A stretch of 64,000 nt of DNA from Streptomyces sp. NBC_00464 (GTDB lineage Bacteria > Actinomycetota > Actinomycetes > Streptomycetales > Streptomycetaceae), in contig NZ_CP107899.1 in the NCBI RefSeq assembly GCF_036013915.1, forward strand, positions 496,001 through 560,000, written 5' to 3'. The first letter of the stretch is position 1. Each line of letters begins with the position of its first letter. Made by a program: the position numbers and the translations under genes. The notes beneath the pieces were generated by a model. It worked only from the letters and a program-made list of their open reading frames with translations, was not told where the DNA came from and made no database searches. Positions 42,920 through 52,402 of this stretch are shown here, in pieces.

Positions 42920-42938
42920 ATCAAGGTCTTGATATAAC
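42920..42938. promoter_or_regulatory. MarR-type operator and -10 of the divergent SDR
   Basis: ATCAAG-GT-CTTGAT (42920-42933), a perfect 6-bp-arm palindrome, touches TATAAC (42933-42938), which lies seven bases before the SDR ATG. Confidence 0.6.
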
Positions 42939-42945
42939 TCAATGC

Positions 42946-43803
42946 ATGGACACTCAAGACGTGCACAGCTCCGCGCCCTCCACTTTCGACGGGACCGTCC
43001 TCATCACGGGCGCCACCCAGGGACTCGGCCTGCACCTCGCCCGCGATCTGGCCGGCCGCGGCGCGACACTCCTCCTGCACGGCCGGAGCCGGGAACGGCT
43101 CGACCGGGCCGCCGCCGAGGTGCGGGCACTCTCCGACGGCCGGGCGGAGGTCCGCACCTATCTCGCCGATCTCTCCGATCTGGACCAGGTCCGCTCGCTC
43201 GCCGCCGAAGTCCGGGCGGCCGAGCCCCGGCTCGACGTCCTGGTCAACAACGCGGTGGCCGGCGGGGGTGCGCAGCCGCGGCTGCGCGAGCTGAGCGCCC
43301 AGGGCCATGAACTCCGCTTCGCCGTCAACTATCTGACGCCGTATCTGCTGATCAGGGAGCTGCTTCCGCTACTGACCGCTTCCGCTCCGGCGCGGGTGGT
43401 CCAGGTGGCGTCGGTGGGGCAGTCGCCCGTCGACTTCGACGACGTCATGATGGAGCGCGACTACGAGGGCCTCGAGGCCTACTGCCGGAGCAAGCTCGCG
43501 ATGATCATGTCGACGTTCGACCTGGCCGCAGCCGGGACGCCCGGGAGCGGGGTCACCTTCAACGCCCTGCACCCGGCTCATCTGATGGACACCGAGGGGG
43601 TGCGGGCATACGGGCTGACTCCGGCGACCTCCGTCGAGGAGGGGGTACGTCCCACGGTCCGGCTGATCACCGACCCGGCGCTCGCCGGGGTCAGCGGCCG
43701 CTACTACGACCGGTTCACGGACGCGGCCGCGCATGATCAGGCCTACGATCCGCAGGCCCGCAGGCGCCTCGCCGCGCTGACGCGTGAACTGCTGGGCGGC
43801 TGA
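42946..43803 (+). CDS. Short-chain dehydrogenase/reductase
   Basis: 285-aa SDR with TGATQGLG near the N-terminus, NNAVAGG, catalytic Tyr-Lys in YCRSK and Ser in VASVGQS. It resembles the retinol-dehydrogenase/WWOX-like group that reduces carbonyl compounds. ATG 42946 is seven bases after TATAAC. Likely repressed by the divergent MarR protein. Confidence 0.87.
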   Translation: MDTQDVHSSAPSTFDGTVLITGATQGLGLHLARDLAGRGATLLLHGRSRERLDRAAAEVRALSDGRAEVRTYLADLSDLDQVRSLAAEVRAAEPRLDVLVNNAVAGGGAQPRLRELSAQGHELRFAVNYLTPYLLIRELLPLLTASAPARVVQVASVGQSPVDFDDVMMERDYEGLEAYCRSKLAMIMSTFDLAAAGTPGSGVTFNALHPAHLMDTEGVRAYGLTPATSVEEGVRPTVRLITDPALAGVSGRYYDRFTDAAAHDQAYDPQARRRLAALTRELLGG

Positions 43804-43813
43804 ACGGCCGCCC
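43794..43813. terminator. Hairpin overlapping the SDR stop
   Basis: GGGCGGC / GCCGCCC with a 6-base loop between the convergent SDR and inositol-monophosphatase-like genes. Confidence 0.55.
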
Positions 43814-43815
43814 CG

Positions 43816-44643
43816 TCAGGCGCCCGTGCGCAGCGCGGCCAGGATCCGGTCGGCCGTCGCGCGGTCGCGGGCCGCCGTGAAGGGCAGGTCGTTGCCCCCG
43901 GTGATACGGAACGGCGCGCCGGACATTGTGGCCTGGGCGCCGCCCGCCTCCGTGACCAGGAGAAGCCCTGCCGCGTGGTCCCAGGCGTACTCCCAGTTGA
44001 AGGCGAGCGCGTCCAGGTCGCCGCGGGCTACGGCGAGGTATTCGAGGCCGGCCGAACCGCAGGGGCGGGCGTCGATGCCTTCGGTGCGCAGGCCGAGCAG
44101 GGCCTGCTTCTGTGCGTCGGTGGTGTAGTCCGGGTGCGACATCGCCACCCGCAGTACGGCGTCGGGCGCGGGCGAGCCGGAGCGTATCGGAGCACCGTTG
44201 AGCGTGGCCCCACGGCCTCGGACCGCGACGGCCATCTCGTCCAGGGCGGCGGCGTACGTCCAGGAGGCCAGCAGCTCGCCGCGGTGGGCCAGGGCGACCA
44301 GGGTGCAGAACCCCGTTTCGCCGCGGACGAACTGGCGGGTGCCGTCGACCGGGTCGACGATCCACACGGGGGCCTCGCCGCCCAGCGCCTCGTACACCTT
44401 CGGGTCGGCGTGGACCGCCTCCTCGCCGACGACCACGGAGCCGGGCAGGAGCCGGCTCAGGGAGGCGGTGAGGTGTTCCTCGGCGAGCCGGTCCGCGATG
44501 GTCACGAGGTCGTGCGGACCGTTCTTCTCGACGATCTCGTGTGCGGCGAGCTGCCGGTGGCGCGGCATGATCTCGGCGGCGGCCGCTGCGCGGACCGCCG
44601 CCTCGACCTCGGTCAGGTCCCCGGCAAGGAAGTCATCGATCAT
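43816..44643 (-). CDS. Inositol-monophosphatase family phosphatase
   Basis: 275-aa Mg2+-dependent phosphatase. Motifs: VVGEEAVHAD (first Glu), WIVDPVDGTRQFVRG (Asp-x-Asp-Gly-Thr) and the C-terminal YAWDHAAGLLLVTEAGG. Substrate could be inositol phosphate, histidinol phosphate or 3'-phosphoadenylate; sequence alone does not decide. GGGGG lies just before the ATG. Same strand as and downstream of the ggt gene, but separated from it by a hairpin. Confidence 0.88.
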   Translation of the reverse strand: MIDDFLAGDLTEVEAAVRAAAAAEIMPRHRQLAAHEIVEKNGPHDLVTIADRLAEEHLTASLSRLLPGSVVVGEEAVHADPKVYEALGGEAPVWIVDPVDGTRQFVRGETGFCTLVALAHRGELLASWTYAAALDEMAVAVRGRGATLNGAPIRSGSPAPDAVLRVAMSHPDYTTDAQKQALLGLRTEGIDARPCGSAGLEYLAVARGDLDALAFNWEYAWDHAAGLLLVTEAGGAQATMSGAPFRITGGNDLPFTAARDRATADRILAALRTGA

Positions 44644-44699
44644 GCCCCCAGCTAAGCACGGGCTGTCCGGACGCCGACGACCTGGTCATGACGGGGGCG

Positions 44700-44720
44700 T
44701 GACCGGCCGGTGGCCGGTCA
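44700..44720 (-). terminator. Terminator of the ggt gene
   Basis: Perfect 9-bp arms TGACCGGCC / GGCCGGTCA with a 3-base loop; one arm contains the ggt stop codon. Confidence 0.65.
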
Positions 44721-46565
44721 GCGTCCGACCGCGTACCCCTGCATGCCCCGCGGGTTCGCCGCGGCGGACAGCACCCCGGTCTCCGGGTCGCGGGCGACCG
44801 CGCACATCCGGCCCTCGGACCAGGGGTCGCCGACCGTGACGTCGTGACCGCGCCGGCGCAGTTCCTCGACGACCTCCGGGTCCATGCCCGCCTCGACGGT
44901 GACGCTGCCGGGGCGCATCCCGCGCGGGAAGAAGGAGCCGGGGAAGCTGTCGTTGTGCCAGTTCGGGGCGTCGATGGCGCCCTGGAGGTCGAGGCCGCCG
45001 CGGACCTCGGCGCGCAGGGCGACGGCGAGGAAGAAGTGCAGCTGCCACTGGTCCTGCTGGTCGCCGCCGGGCGTACCGAAGGCCATCACCGGGACGCCGT
45101 CGCGCAGGGCGAGGGACGGGGTGAGAGTGGTGCGGGGGCGGCGGCCGGGTGTGAGGGAGTTCGGCAGGCCCTCGTCCAGCCAGGCCATCTGGAGGCGGGT
45201 GCCGAGCGGGAAGCCGAGCTCGGGCACGACCGGGTTGGACTGGAGCCAGCCACCGCTGGGGGTGGCGGAGACCATGTTGCCCCAGCGGTCGACGACGTCG
45301 ACATGGCAGGTGTCGCCGCGGGTGGCGCCGTCCTTGGCGACGGTCGGCTCCCCCGCGCCGGGGACGGCACCGTCCTTCGCCACCGTCGGCTCGCCGACTC
45401 CGGCGGCCGGTATGCCCATGGCGTCGAAGCCGGACTCACCGGCGGCGACGGCGTGGGCGTGCTCGCTCAGGACGGGGGTGCGGCCGTCGGGGCTGCCCGG
45501 ACGGAGCTCGCGCGAGGCCTCATCGGTGATCAGGGCGCGGCGGTCGGCGTTGTACGGCTCGGAGAGCAGCGCGGCGAGCGGGACCTCGGCGGCGTCGCCG
45601 TACCAGGCCTCCCGGTCCGCCATGGCGAGCTTGCAGCCCTCGATGAGCAGGTGGACGTACTCGGCGGAGCCGTAGGCCGGCAGTTCGGCGGGGAGCAGGG
45701 CGAGCTGCTGGAGGAAGGCGGGGCCCTGGCTCCAGCCGCCGGCCTTGGCGAGCGTCCAGCCGTTCCAGTCGTACGTGGCGGGGGCCTCGTACGCCGCGGA
45801 CCAGCCGGCCAGGTCGTCGGCGGTGAGGGTGCCGGTGTGGCGGGTACCGCTGGTGTCCATGGTGGGGACGGCCGCCTGGCGGACCAGGGCCTCTGCGATG
45901 AAGCCCTCGCGCCAGATCGCGCGGGCGGCCTCGATCTGAGCGGTGCGGTCGTCACCGCCGGTCTCCTCGGCCTCGGCGATCAGGCGGCGCCAGGTCGCGG
46001 CGAGTGCGGGGTTGCGGAACAGTTCGCCGGGGATCGGGGACTTTCCGCCCGGGAGGTAGACGTCGGCGGAGGACTGCCACTCGGTCTCGAAGAGCTCGCG
46101 GACGGTCTCGACGGTCTGGCCGACGCGCTCGACGGGTGCGTGCCCGTCCTCGGCGTAGCCGATGGCGTACCGCAGCACCTGGGCGACGGTCTTGGTGCCG
46201 TGGTCGCGCAGCAGCAGCATCCAGGCGTCGAAGGCGCCCGGCACGGCGGCGGCGAGCGGTCCGGTGCCGGGGACCAGGTCGAGGCCGAGCGCGCGGTAGT
46301 GGGCGACCGTGGCACCGGCGGGGGCCGGGCCCTGGCCGCAGAGGACCTGGACGTCTCCGTCGCGGGGCGCCAGGATCATCGGCACCTCGCCGGCCGGGCC
46401 GTTGAGGTGCGGTTCGACGACGTGCAGGACGAATCCGGCGGCGACGGCGGCGTCGTAGGCGTTGCCGCCGTCCTCCAGGACCGCCATCGCGGACTGCGAG
46501 GCGAGCCAGTGGGTGGACGACACCATGCCGAAGGTGCCCTGGAGGGTGGGCCGGGTGGTGAACAC
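44718..46565 (-). CDS. ggt: Gamma-glutamyltransferase/gamma-glutamyl hydrolase
   Basis: 615-aa Ntn-type enzyme that transfers or hydrolyses gamma-glutamyl groups of glutathione-like peptides after self-cleavage. The nucleophile Thr is in [23 protein letters not shown] and FGTPGGDQQ complete the active site; [24 protein letters not shown] marks the N-terminal part. I see no clear export signal at the GTG start (46565, AAGGAG eight bases upstream), so it may act inside the cell on imported peptides. Just before the nucleophile the ten-residue unit [10 protein letters not shown] occurs twice. The upstream gene is an ABC importer ATPase, with a strong hairpin in the 95-base gap. Confidence 0.92.
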   Translation of the reverse strand: MFTTRPTLQGTFGMVSSTHWLASQSAMAVLEDGGNAYDAAVAAGFVLHVVEPHLNGPAGEVPMILAPRDGDVQVLCGQGPAPAGATVAHYRALGLDLVPGTGPLAAAVPGAFDAWMLLLRDHGTKTVAQVLRYAIGYAEDGHAPVERVGQTVETVRELFETEWQSSADVYLPGGKSPIPGELFRNPALAATWRRLIAEAEETGGDDRTAQIEAARAIWREGFIAEALVRQAAVPTMDTSGTRHTGTLTADDLAGWSAAYEAPATYDWNGWTLAKAGGWSQGPAFLQQLALLPAELPAYGSAEYVHLLIEGCKLAMADREAWYGDAAEVPLAALLSEPYNADRRALITDEASRELRPGSPDGRTPVLSEHAHAVAAGESGFDAMGIPAAGVGEPTVAKDGAVPGAGEPTVAKDGATRGDTCHVDVVDRWGNMVSATPSGGWLQSNPVVPELGFPLGTRLQMAWLDEGLPNSLTPGRRPRTTLTPSLALRDGVPVMAFGTPGGDQQDQWQLHFFLAVALRAEVRGGLDLQGAIDAPNWHNDSFPGSFFPRGMRPGSVTVEAGMDPEVVEELRRRGHDVTVGDPWSEGRMCAVARDPETGVLSAAANPRGMQGYAVGR

Positions 46566-46612
46566 GGATGCGGCTCCTTGCTGCGACGTTCTGTGGTTCG
46601 TTGCGGATCGTA

Positions 46613-46657
46613 CGTACGGGAGGCCGGCCCCCTGGAACGGGGGCGGCCTACCGTACG
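46613..46657 (-). terminator. Large hairpin between the ABC operon and ggt
   Basis: Long GC-rich arms (CGTACGGGAGGCC... against ...GGCCTACCGTACG) with one bulge and a 5-base loop, directly after the last ATPase stop. It would end most transcription before ggt. Confidence 0.75.
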
Positions 46658-46660
46658 GGG

Positions 46661-47700
46661 TCAGACGGCCGCGTCCGGGGCCGTTCCGTCGTCGTCGACG
46701 AGGTGGCAGGAGACCTGCCGGCCGCCGGGCAGCTCGCGCAGGACGGGGACCTCGGTGCGGCACCGTTCGGTGGCGAGCGGGCAGCGGGTGTGGAAGCGGC
46801 AGCCGGGCGGCGGGTCGAGGGGGCTGGGCAGTTCGCCGTGGAGCACGATGCGTTCGCGCGAGCGCTGGAGCACCGGGTCGGGCACGGGCGCGGCGGAGAG
46901 CAGCGCCTGGGTGTACGGGTGCTTGGGTGCGGCGAACAGTTCGGCGGTGGGGGCCTGTTCGACGATCTGGCCGAGGTACATCACGGCGATCCGGTCGGCG
47001 AGGAACTCGACCGCGGCCAGGTCGTGGGTGATGAACAGGCAGCCGAAGCCGCGGTCGCGCTGGAGGTCGGCGAGCAGGTTGAGGACGGACGCCTGCACGG
47101 AGACGTCGAGCGCGGAGGTCGGTTCGTCCGCGACGACGAGATCGGGGTCGCAGGAGAGCGCGCGGGCGATGGAGATGCGCTGGCGCTGGCCGCCGGAGAG
47201 CTCGTGCGGGTGCCGGTCGGCGTGCTCGGGGCGCAGTCCGACCTGGGCGAGCAGTTCCTCGACGCGCTCGCGGACGGCGGCGCCGCGGGCCCGGCGGTGC
47301 AGCTTGATGGGTTCGGCGATGATCTGGCCGATGGTCATGCGCGGGTCGAGCGAGGACGAGGGGTCCTGGAAGACCAGGTGGAAGTCCTTGCGCAGCGGGC
47401 GCACCGCGCGGCGGGACAGGTGGGTGATGTCGGTGCCGTTCATATGGACGGTGCCGCCGGTGGGTTCGTCGAGGCGTACGGCGCAGCGGCCGACGGTCGA
47501 CTTGCCGCTGCCGGACTCCCCGACGAGGCCGACGACCTCGCCGCGGCCGACGGTGATCGAGACGCCGTCGACGGCGCGGACGGTGTCGCCGCCGGAGGCG
47601 GCGAAGTGCCGTTCCATCGAGTCGATCCGCAGCACGGGCTGCTGCTGGTCCGCGGCGCCCTCGGCGCTTTCGCGCGGGGCGGGGACGGTCTGTGGTGCGG

Positions 47701-47704
<4 letters not shown>
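46661..47704 (-). CDS. Oligopeptide ABC ATP-binding protein (DppF type)
   Basis: 347 aa. Walker [11 protein letters not shown]-loop [15 protein letters not shown], signature [15 protein letters not shown], Walker [16 protein letters not shown], switch ITHDLAAV. The full oligopeptide C-terminal domain has [17 protein letters not shown] 47704 overlaps the DppD-type stop (GTGA). Last ABC gene of the operon. Confidence 0.94.
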
Positions 47705-48794
<1,090 letters not shown>

Positions 48795-48798
<4 letters not shown>

Positions 48799-49685
48799 CG
48801 GGTCCCTCCACGGGGGTCGAGGACGTCCCGCAGTCCGTCGCCGAGCAGGTTGAAGGCCAGGGTCGCCGCGACGATCGCCAGGCCGGGGAAGACGGCGAGC
48901 CAGGGCGCGGGGGCCAGGAAGGACTGGGCGCCGGAGAGCATCACGCCGAGGGACGGGTCGGGCGGCTGGACGCCGAGGCCGAGGAAGCTGAGCAGCGCCT
49001 CGCCGATGACGGCGGCGGGGATGCCGACGGTCGCCTGGACGATCAGTGCGGAGGTGGCGTTGGGCAGGATGTGCCGGAAGAGCACGGTTCCGTCGCCGCC
49101 GCCGTTGGCGATGGCCGCTCCGACGTAGTCGACGTGCTTGAGCCGCAGCGTCTCGGCCCGGGTGATGCGGATGACGGCGGGGATCTGCGAGATACCGATG
49201 GCGATGGTCGCGTTGGTCAGCGAGGGGCCGAGGATCGCGGCGAGACCGACGGCGAGCACCAGGAAGGGGAAGGCCAGCATGGTGTCGGTGAGTCGGGAGA
49301 TCGCCCCGTCGGCGAGCTTCCCGTAGTAGCCGCCGACCAGGCCGAGCGGTACGCCGATGACGAACGCCAGCACGACGGCGACGAGGCCGACCTGCATGGA
49401 GGCGCGCGCGCCGTACACGATGCGGGACAGCTGGTCGCGCCCCAGATCGTCGGTGCCGAGCCAGTGGGCCGCGCCCGGTTCCGCCAGGACGTTCCCGAAG
49501 TCCGGCTGGGAGGGGTCGTACGGGGCGATCAGCGGGGCGAGGAGGGCGACCAGGATGAAGACGGCGGCGATGATGCCGCCGGTCATGGCCAGCCGGTTCC
49601 TGCGCAGGGCGCGCAGCCGTCCGTTGCCGGTCCGCTTCCTCGCGGTCTGCGGGACGGTGGGGAGCGCTGGGGTCGCTGTGGTCAC
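48795..49685 (-). CDS. Oligopeptide ABC permease (DppC type)
   Basis: 296 aa with HWLGTDDLGRDQLSRIVYGARAS, about six spans, VGAAIANGGGDGTVLFRHILPNATSALI (coupling loop) and GDGLRDVLDPRGGTR at the C-terminus. ATG overlaps the DppB-type stop. Confidence 0.93.
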
Positions 49686-50635
49686 CGGGCACCTCCGAGC
49701 CGGATGCGCGGGTCGATGACCGAATAGACCACGTCGACCAGCAGATTGATGAGGATGTACGCGGCGGAGGTGCAGAGCACCACGGCCTGCAGCGTCGCGT
49801 AGTCACGGGTGAAGACGGCGTCGATGGTGAGCTTGCCGAAGCCGGGCAGGACGAAGATCTGCTCGGTGACGACGGCTCCGGAGATCAGGTGCCCGAGCTG
49901 GAGCCCGAGCACGGTCACGACGGTGACGAGCGAGTTGCGCAGCGCGTGCCCGCCGACGACGGACCGTTTCGACAGCCCCTTGGCGCGGGCGGTGCGTACG
50001 TAGTCGGCGGAGAGCGAGTCGAGCATCGCCGCCCGCGTCTGGCGCATCACGACGGCGGCGAGGCCGGAGCCGAGCACGATCGCGGGCAGCACCATGCGGC
50101 GCAGGTTGTCGACCGGGTCGGTCCCGAAGGGGACGTATCCGGAGGCGGCGAACACGGGGACGGCGATGGCGAAGCCGAGGACGAGCACGATGCCGAGCCA
50201 GAACGTCGGGATGGAGAGCCCGATCAGCGCGATGACGTTGGCGATCCACTCCTCGGGCTTCCCGCGCCGCACCGCGGCGACGACTCCGGCGCCGATGCCG
50301 AGGACCACGGCGAGCAGCAGGGAGAGCGCGGCCAGTTCCAGCGTGACCGGGAGGGCCTGCCCGATGGCGTCGGCGACCGGGAGCCCGGTCCGGGAGGAGT
50401 TGCCGAGGTCGCCGGTGAGGGCGTGGCCGATGAAGCGGGCGTACTGCACGACGATGTTGTCGTTGAGGCCGTACGCCTCGCGGATCGCGGCGAGCGCCTC
50501 GGGGCTGCGCTCCTCACCTGCCAGGGCGAGCGCCGGGTCGCCGGGCAGCGCCCGGATGCCGGCGAACACCACGATCGAGACCAGGAAGAGCGTGATGAGG
50601 GACTGACGCAACCGCGTCAGCAGGTATTTCGTCAT
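49682..50635 (-). CDS. Oligopeptide ABC permease (DppB type)
   Basis: 317 aa. LVSIVVFAGIRALPGDPALALAG at the N-terminus, DSLSADYVRTARAKGLSKRSVVGGHALRNSL coupling loop, six spans and LLVDVVYSVIDPRI at the end. ATG overlaps the receptor stop (ATGA). Confidence 0.93.
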   Translation of the reverse strand: MTKYLLTRLRQSLITLFLVSIVVFAGIRALPGDPALALAGEERSPEALAAIREAYGLNDNIVVQYARFIGHALTGDLGNSSRTGLPVADAIGQALPVTLELAALSLLLAVVLGIGAGVVAAVRRGKPEEWIANVIALIGLSIPTFWLGIVLVLGFAIAVPVFAASGYVPFGTDPVDNLRRMVLPAIVLGSGLAAVVMRQTRAAMLDSLSADYVRTARAKGLSKRSVVGGHALRNSLVTVVTVLGLQLGHLISGAVVTEQIFVLPGFGKLTIDAVFTRDYATLQAVVLCTSAAYILINLLVDVVYSVIDPRIRLGGAR

Positions 50636-52239
50636 CGGGTGTACCCCGCATTCGTGACCCGGACCAGTCCGTCGCCGTAGACGCGGATGCCCGCGACGTC
50701 CTTGGTGGCGACGACGTAGTTCTTCTGCCGGTAGAGGTAGATCAGCGTGTGGGCGTCCTGCACGCGGTGGGTGAGCTCGTCGTAGATCTCGGTGCGCCGT
50801 GCCGGGTCGGCGACGGTACGGCCCTCGGCGATGAGCTTGTCGATCTCGGGGTCGCCCAGGCCGTAGGCGTTCATGGCGCCGGCGGTCTTGAGGAAGTTGG
50901 AGACGTTGCCGTCCGGGTCGAGCCGTCCGGACCAGCCGCTGGTGAAGACGTCGTAGTTCCCGGCGTCGGTCTCCGAGAGCATGGTGGCGTACTCGGTGGG
51001 CCGCAGCGAGAGGTCGAATCCGGCCTCCTTGACCATGGCCTGGAGGACCTGTCCGACCCGTCCCTGTTCGGGGGTGGTGGAGGTCTTCAGCTCGATCTTC
51101 AGCGGGGTCTTCACGCCCGCCTCCTTCAGGAGCCTCTTCGCCTTGGCGATGTCGCGCTTCGGGCAGTCCTCGGGCTTGATGCCGGGGGCGATGGCGGACT
51201 GCGGCGAGATGGGGCCGCAGGCCGGTTCGTACATGCCCTGGAAGACGACCTCGTTGAGGGTGTCGCGGTCGATCGCGAGCTCGAACGCCTCACGGACCCG
51301 GACGTCCCGGGCGATCGGGGTGTCGAGCTTGCCGGGCTTCTGTCCGAGGCCCTTCACGTTGCCGACGTTGAGGCCGATGCCCTGGTAGCCGAGCGAGGGC
51401 GAGTTGAAGAGCTGGAGCTTCGGCTCGGTGAGGGCGCTCTGTACATCGATGGGGCCCATCTGGTCGCCGACCTGGAGGTCGCCGGAGCGCAGGTTGGCGA
51501 GCCGGACGTTGCCGTCGGGGATGGGCTTGTAGACGACCCCGTCGAGGTGGACCTTGTCCGCGTCGTAGTAGTTCGGGTCCTTCTTCAGCACGATCCGGTC
51601 GCCGCCGACCCGCTCGACGAAGCGGAAGGGTCCGACGCAGGAGGGGTGGTTGGTGAAGTTCTTCCCGTACTTCTTCAGCGCGGCCGGTGACATCACCATC
51701 CCGGCCCGGTCGGCGAGGACGCCGGTCAGCGGTACGTAGGGCTGCTCGAGCCTCATCCGTACCGTGTCGGGGCCGGTCGCCTCGATGGAGGTGACCGGGG
51801 CGAGCTCGGTGCCGCGGGCGGATCCGGGGAGGTCGCGGTGGCGAAGGAGTGAGGTGACGACGGCCGCGGCGTCGAGCCGGGTGCCGTCGCTGAACTTCAG
51901 CCCGGGGCGCACCTTCAGGGTGACGGTGCGGCCGTCGGCCGAGGTGGTGGGCAGTGCGGCAGCGAGCTGCGGCACGACGACCCCGTCCTCGTCGATGTCG
52001 TAGAGCTTCTCGCACATGCCCGCGAAGACCGTGCGGCCGACGAGGGTCTGGGCGAGCGTGGGGTCGAGTTTGTCCGGGTCGGAGTTGAGAGCGACGGTGA
52101 GTGTCCCGCCGTCGCGTACGGACCGGTCGTCGGTTTTGCGTACACCGCCGACCTCGGTCGCCGAGGACTGCAGCGACGCGCAGCCCGAGGTGAGGGACAC
52201 CAATGCAACCGCCACCAGGGCAACCGCTTTTCGGCGCAC
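50632..52239 (-). CDS. Family-5 peptide-type substrate-binding lipoprotein
   Basis: 535-aa receptor and first gene of the operon (GTG 52239, GGAGG about ten bases upstream). Lipobox SGCA with Cys20. The mature part has GGTLTVALNSDPDKLDPTLAQ and VREAFELAIDRDTLNEVVFQG, both typical of SBP_bac_5. With a downstream gamma-glutamyltransferase, gamma-glutamyl or glutathione-like peptides are plausible ligands (inference by analogy with the GsiABCD glutathione importer). Its promoter overlaps an imperfect 12-bp inverted repeat. Confidence 0.92.
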   Translation of the reverse strand: MRRKAVALVAVALVSLTSGCASLQSSATEVGGVRKTDDRSVRDGGTLTVALNSDPDKLDPTLAQTLVGRTVFAGMCEKLYDIDEDGVVVPQLAAALPTTSADGRTVTLKVRPGLKFSDGTRLDAAAVVTSLLRHRDLPGSARGTELAPVTSIEATGPDTVRMRLEQPYVPLTGVLADRAGMVMSPAALKKYGKNFTNHPSCVGPFRFVERVGGDRIVLKKDPNYYDADKVHLDGVVYKPIPDGNVRLANLRSGDLQVGDQMGPIDVQSALTEPKLQLFNSPSLGYQGIGLNVGNVKGLGQKPGKLDTPIARDVRVREAFELAIDRDTLNEVVFQGMYEPACGPISPQSAIAPGIKPEDCPKRDIAKAKRLLKEAGVKTPLKIELKTSTTPEQGRVGQVLQAMVKEAGFDLSLRPTEYATMLSETDAGNYDVFTSGWSGRLDPDGNVSNFLKTAGAMNAYGLGDPEIDKLIAEGRTVADPARRTEIYDELTHRVQDAHTLIYLYRQKNYVVATKDVAGIRVYGDGLVRVTNAGYTR

Positions 52240-52277
52240 GAGGGCCTACCTCCCGCCAGGGGGTGATCAAGGAATAT

Positions 52278-52312
52278 CGCAGACCGTATTTCGCATACAG
52301 TCCGCAAGGCAA
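52278..52312 (-). promoter_or_regulatory. Promoter and imperfect operator of the second oligopeptide operon
   Basis: Minus strand: TTGCCT (52307-52312), 18-base spacer, TACGGT (52283-52288), about 44 bases before GTG 52239. An imperfect inverted repeat (52278-52289 / 52295-52306, 9 of 12 pairs) covers the -10. Confidence 0.5.
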
Positions 52313-52369
52313 GAGGGGTTCCCATATATCGGACGGTTTTTACTGACGATCGGATAACGGGGGTGCAGA

Positions 52370-52385
52370 AGGCGTGAAGACGCCT
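52370..52385 (-). terminator. Hairpin after the ThuA-RICIN gene
   Basis: AGGCGT-gaag-ACGCCT 18 bases past the stop. About 20 bases of C/G-rich flank can extend the stem imperfectly. Confidence 0.45.
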
Positions 52386-52402
52386 GTCCACACCCCCCGC
52401 GA

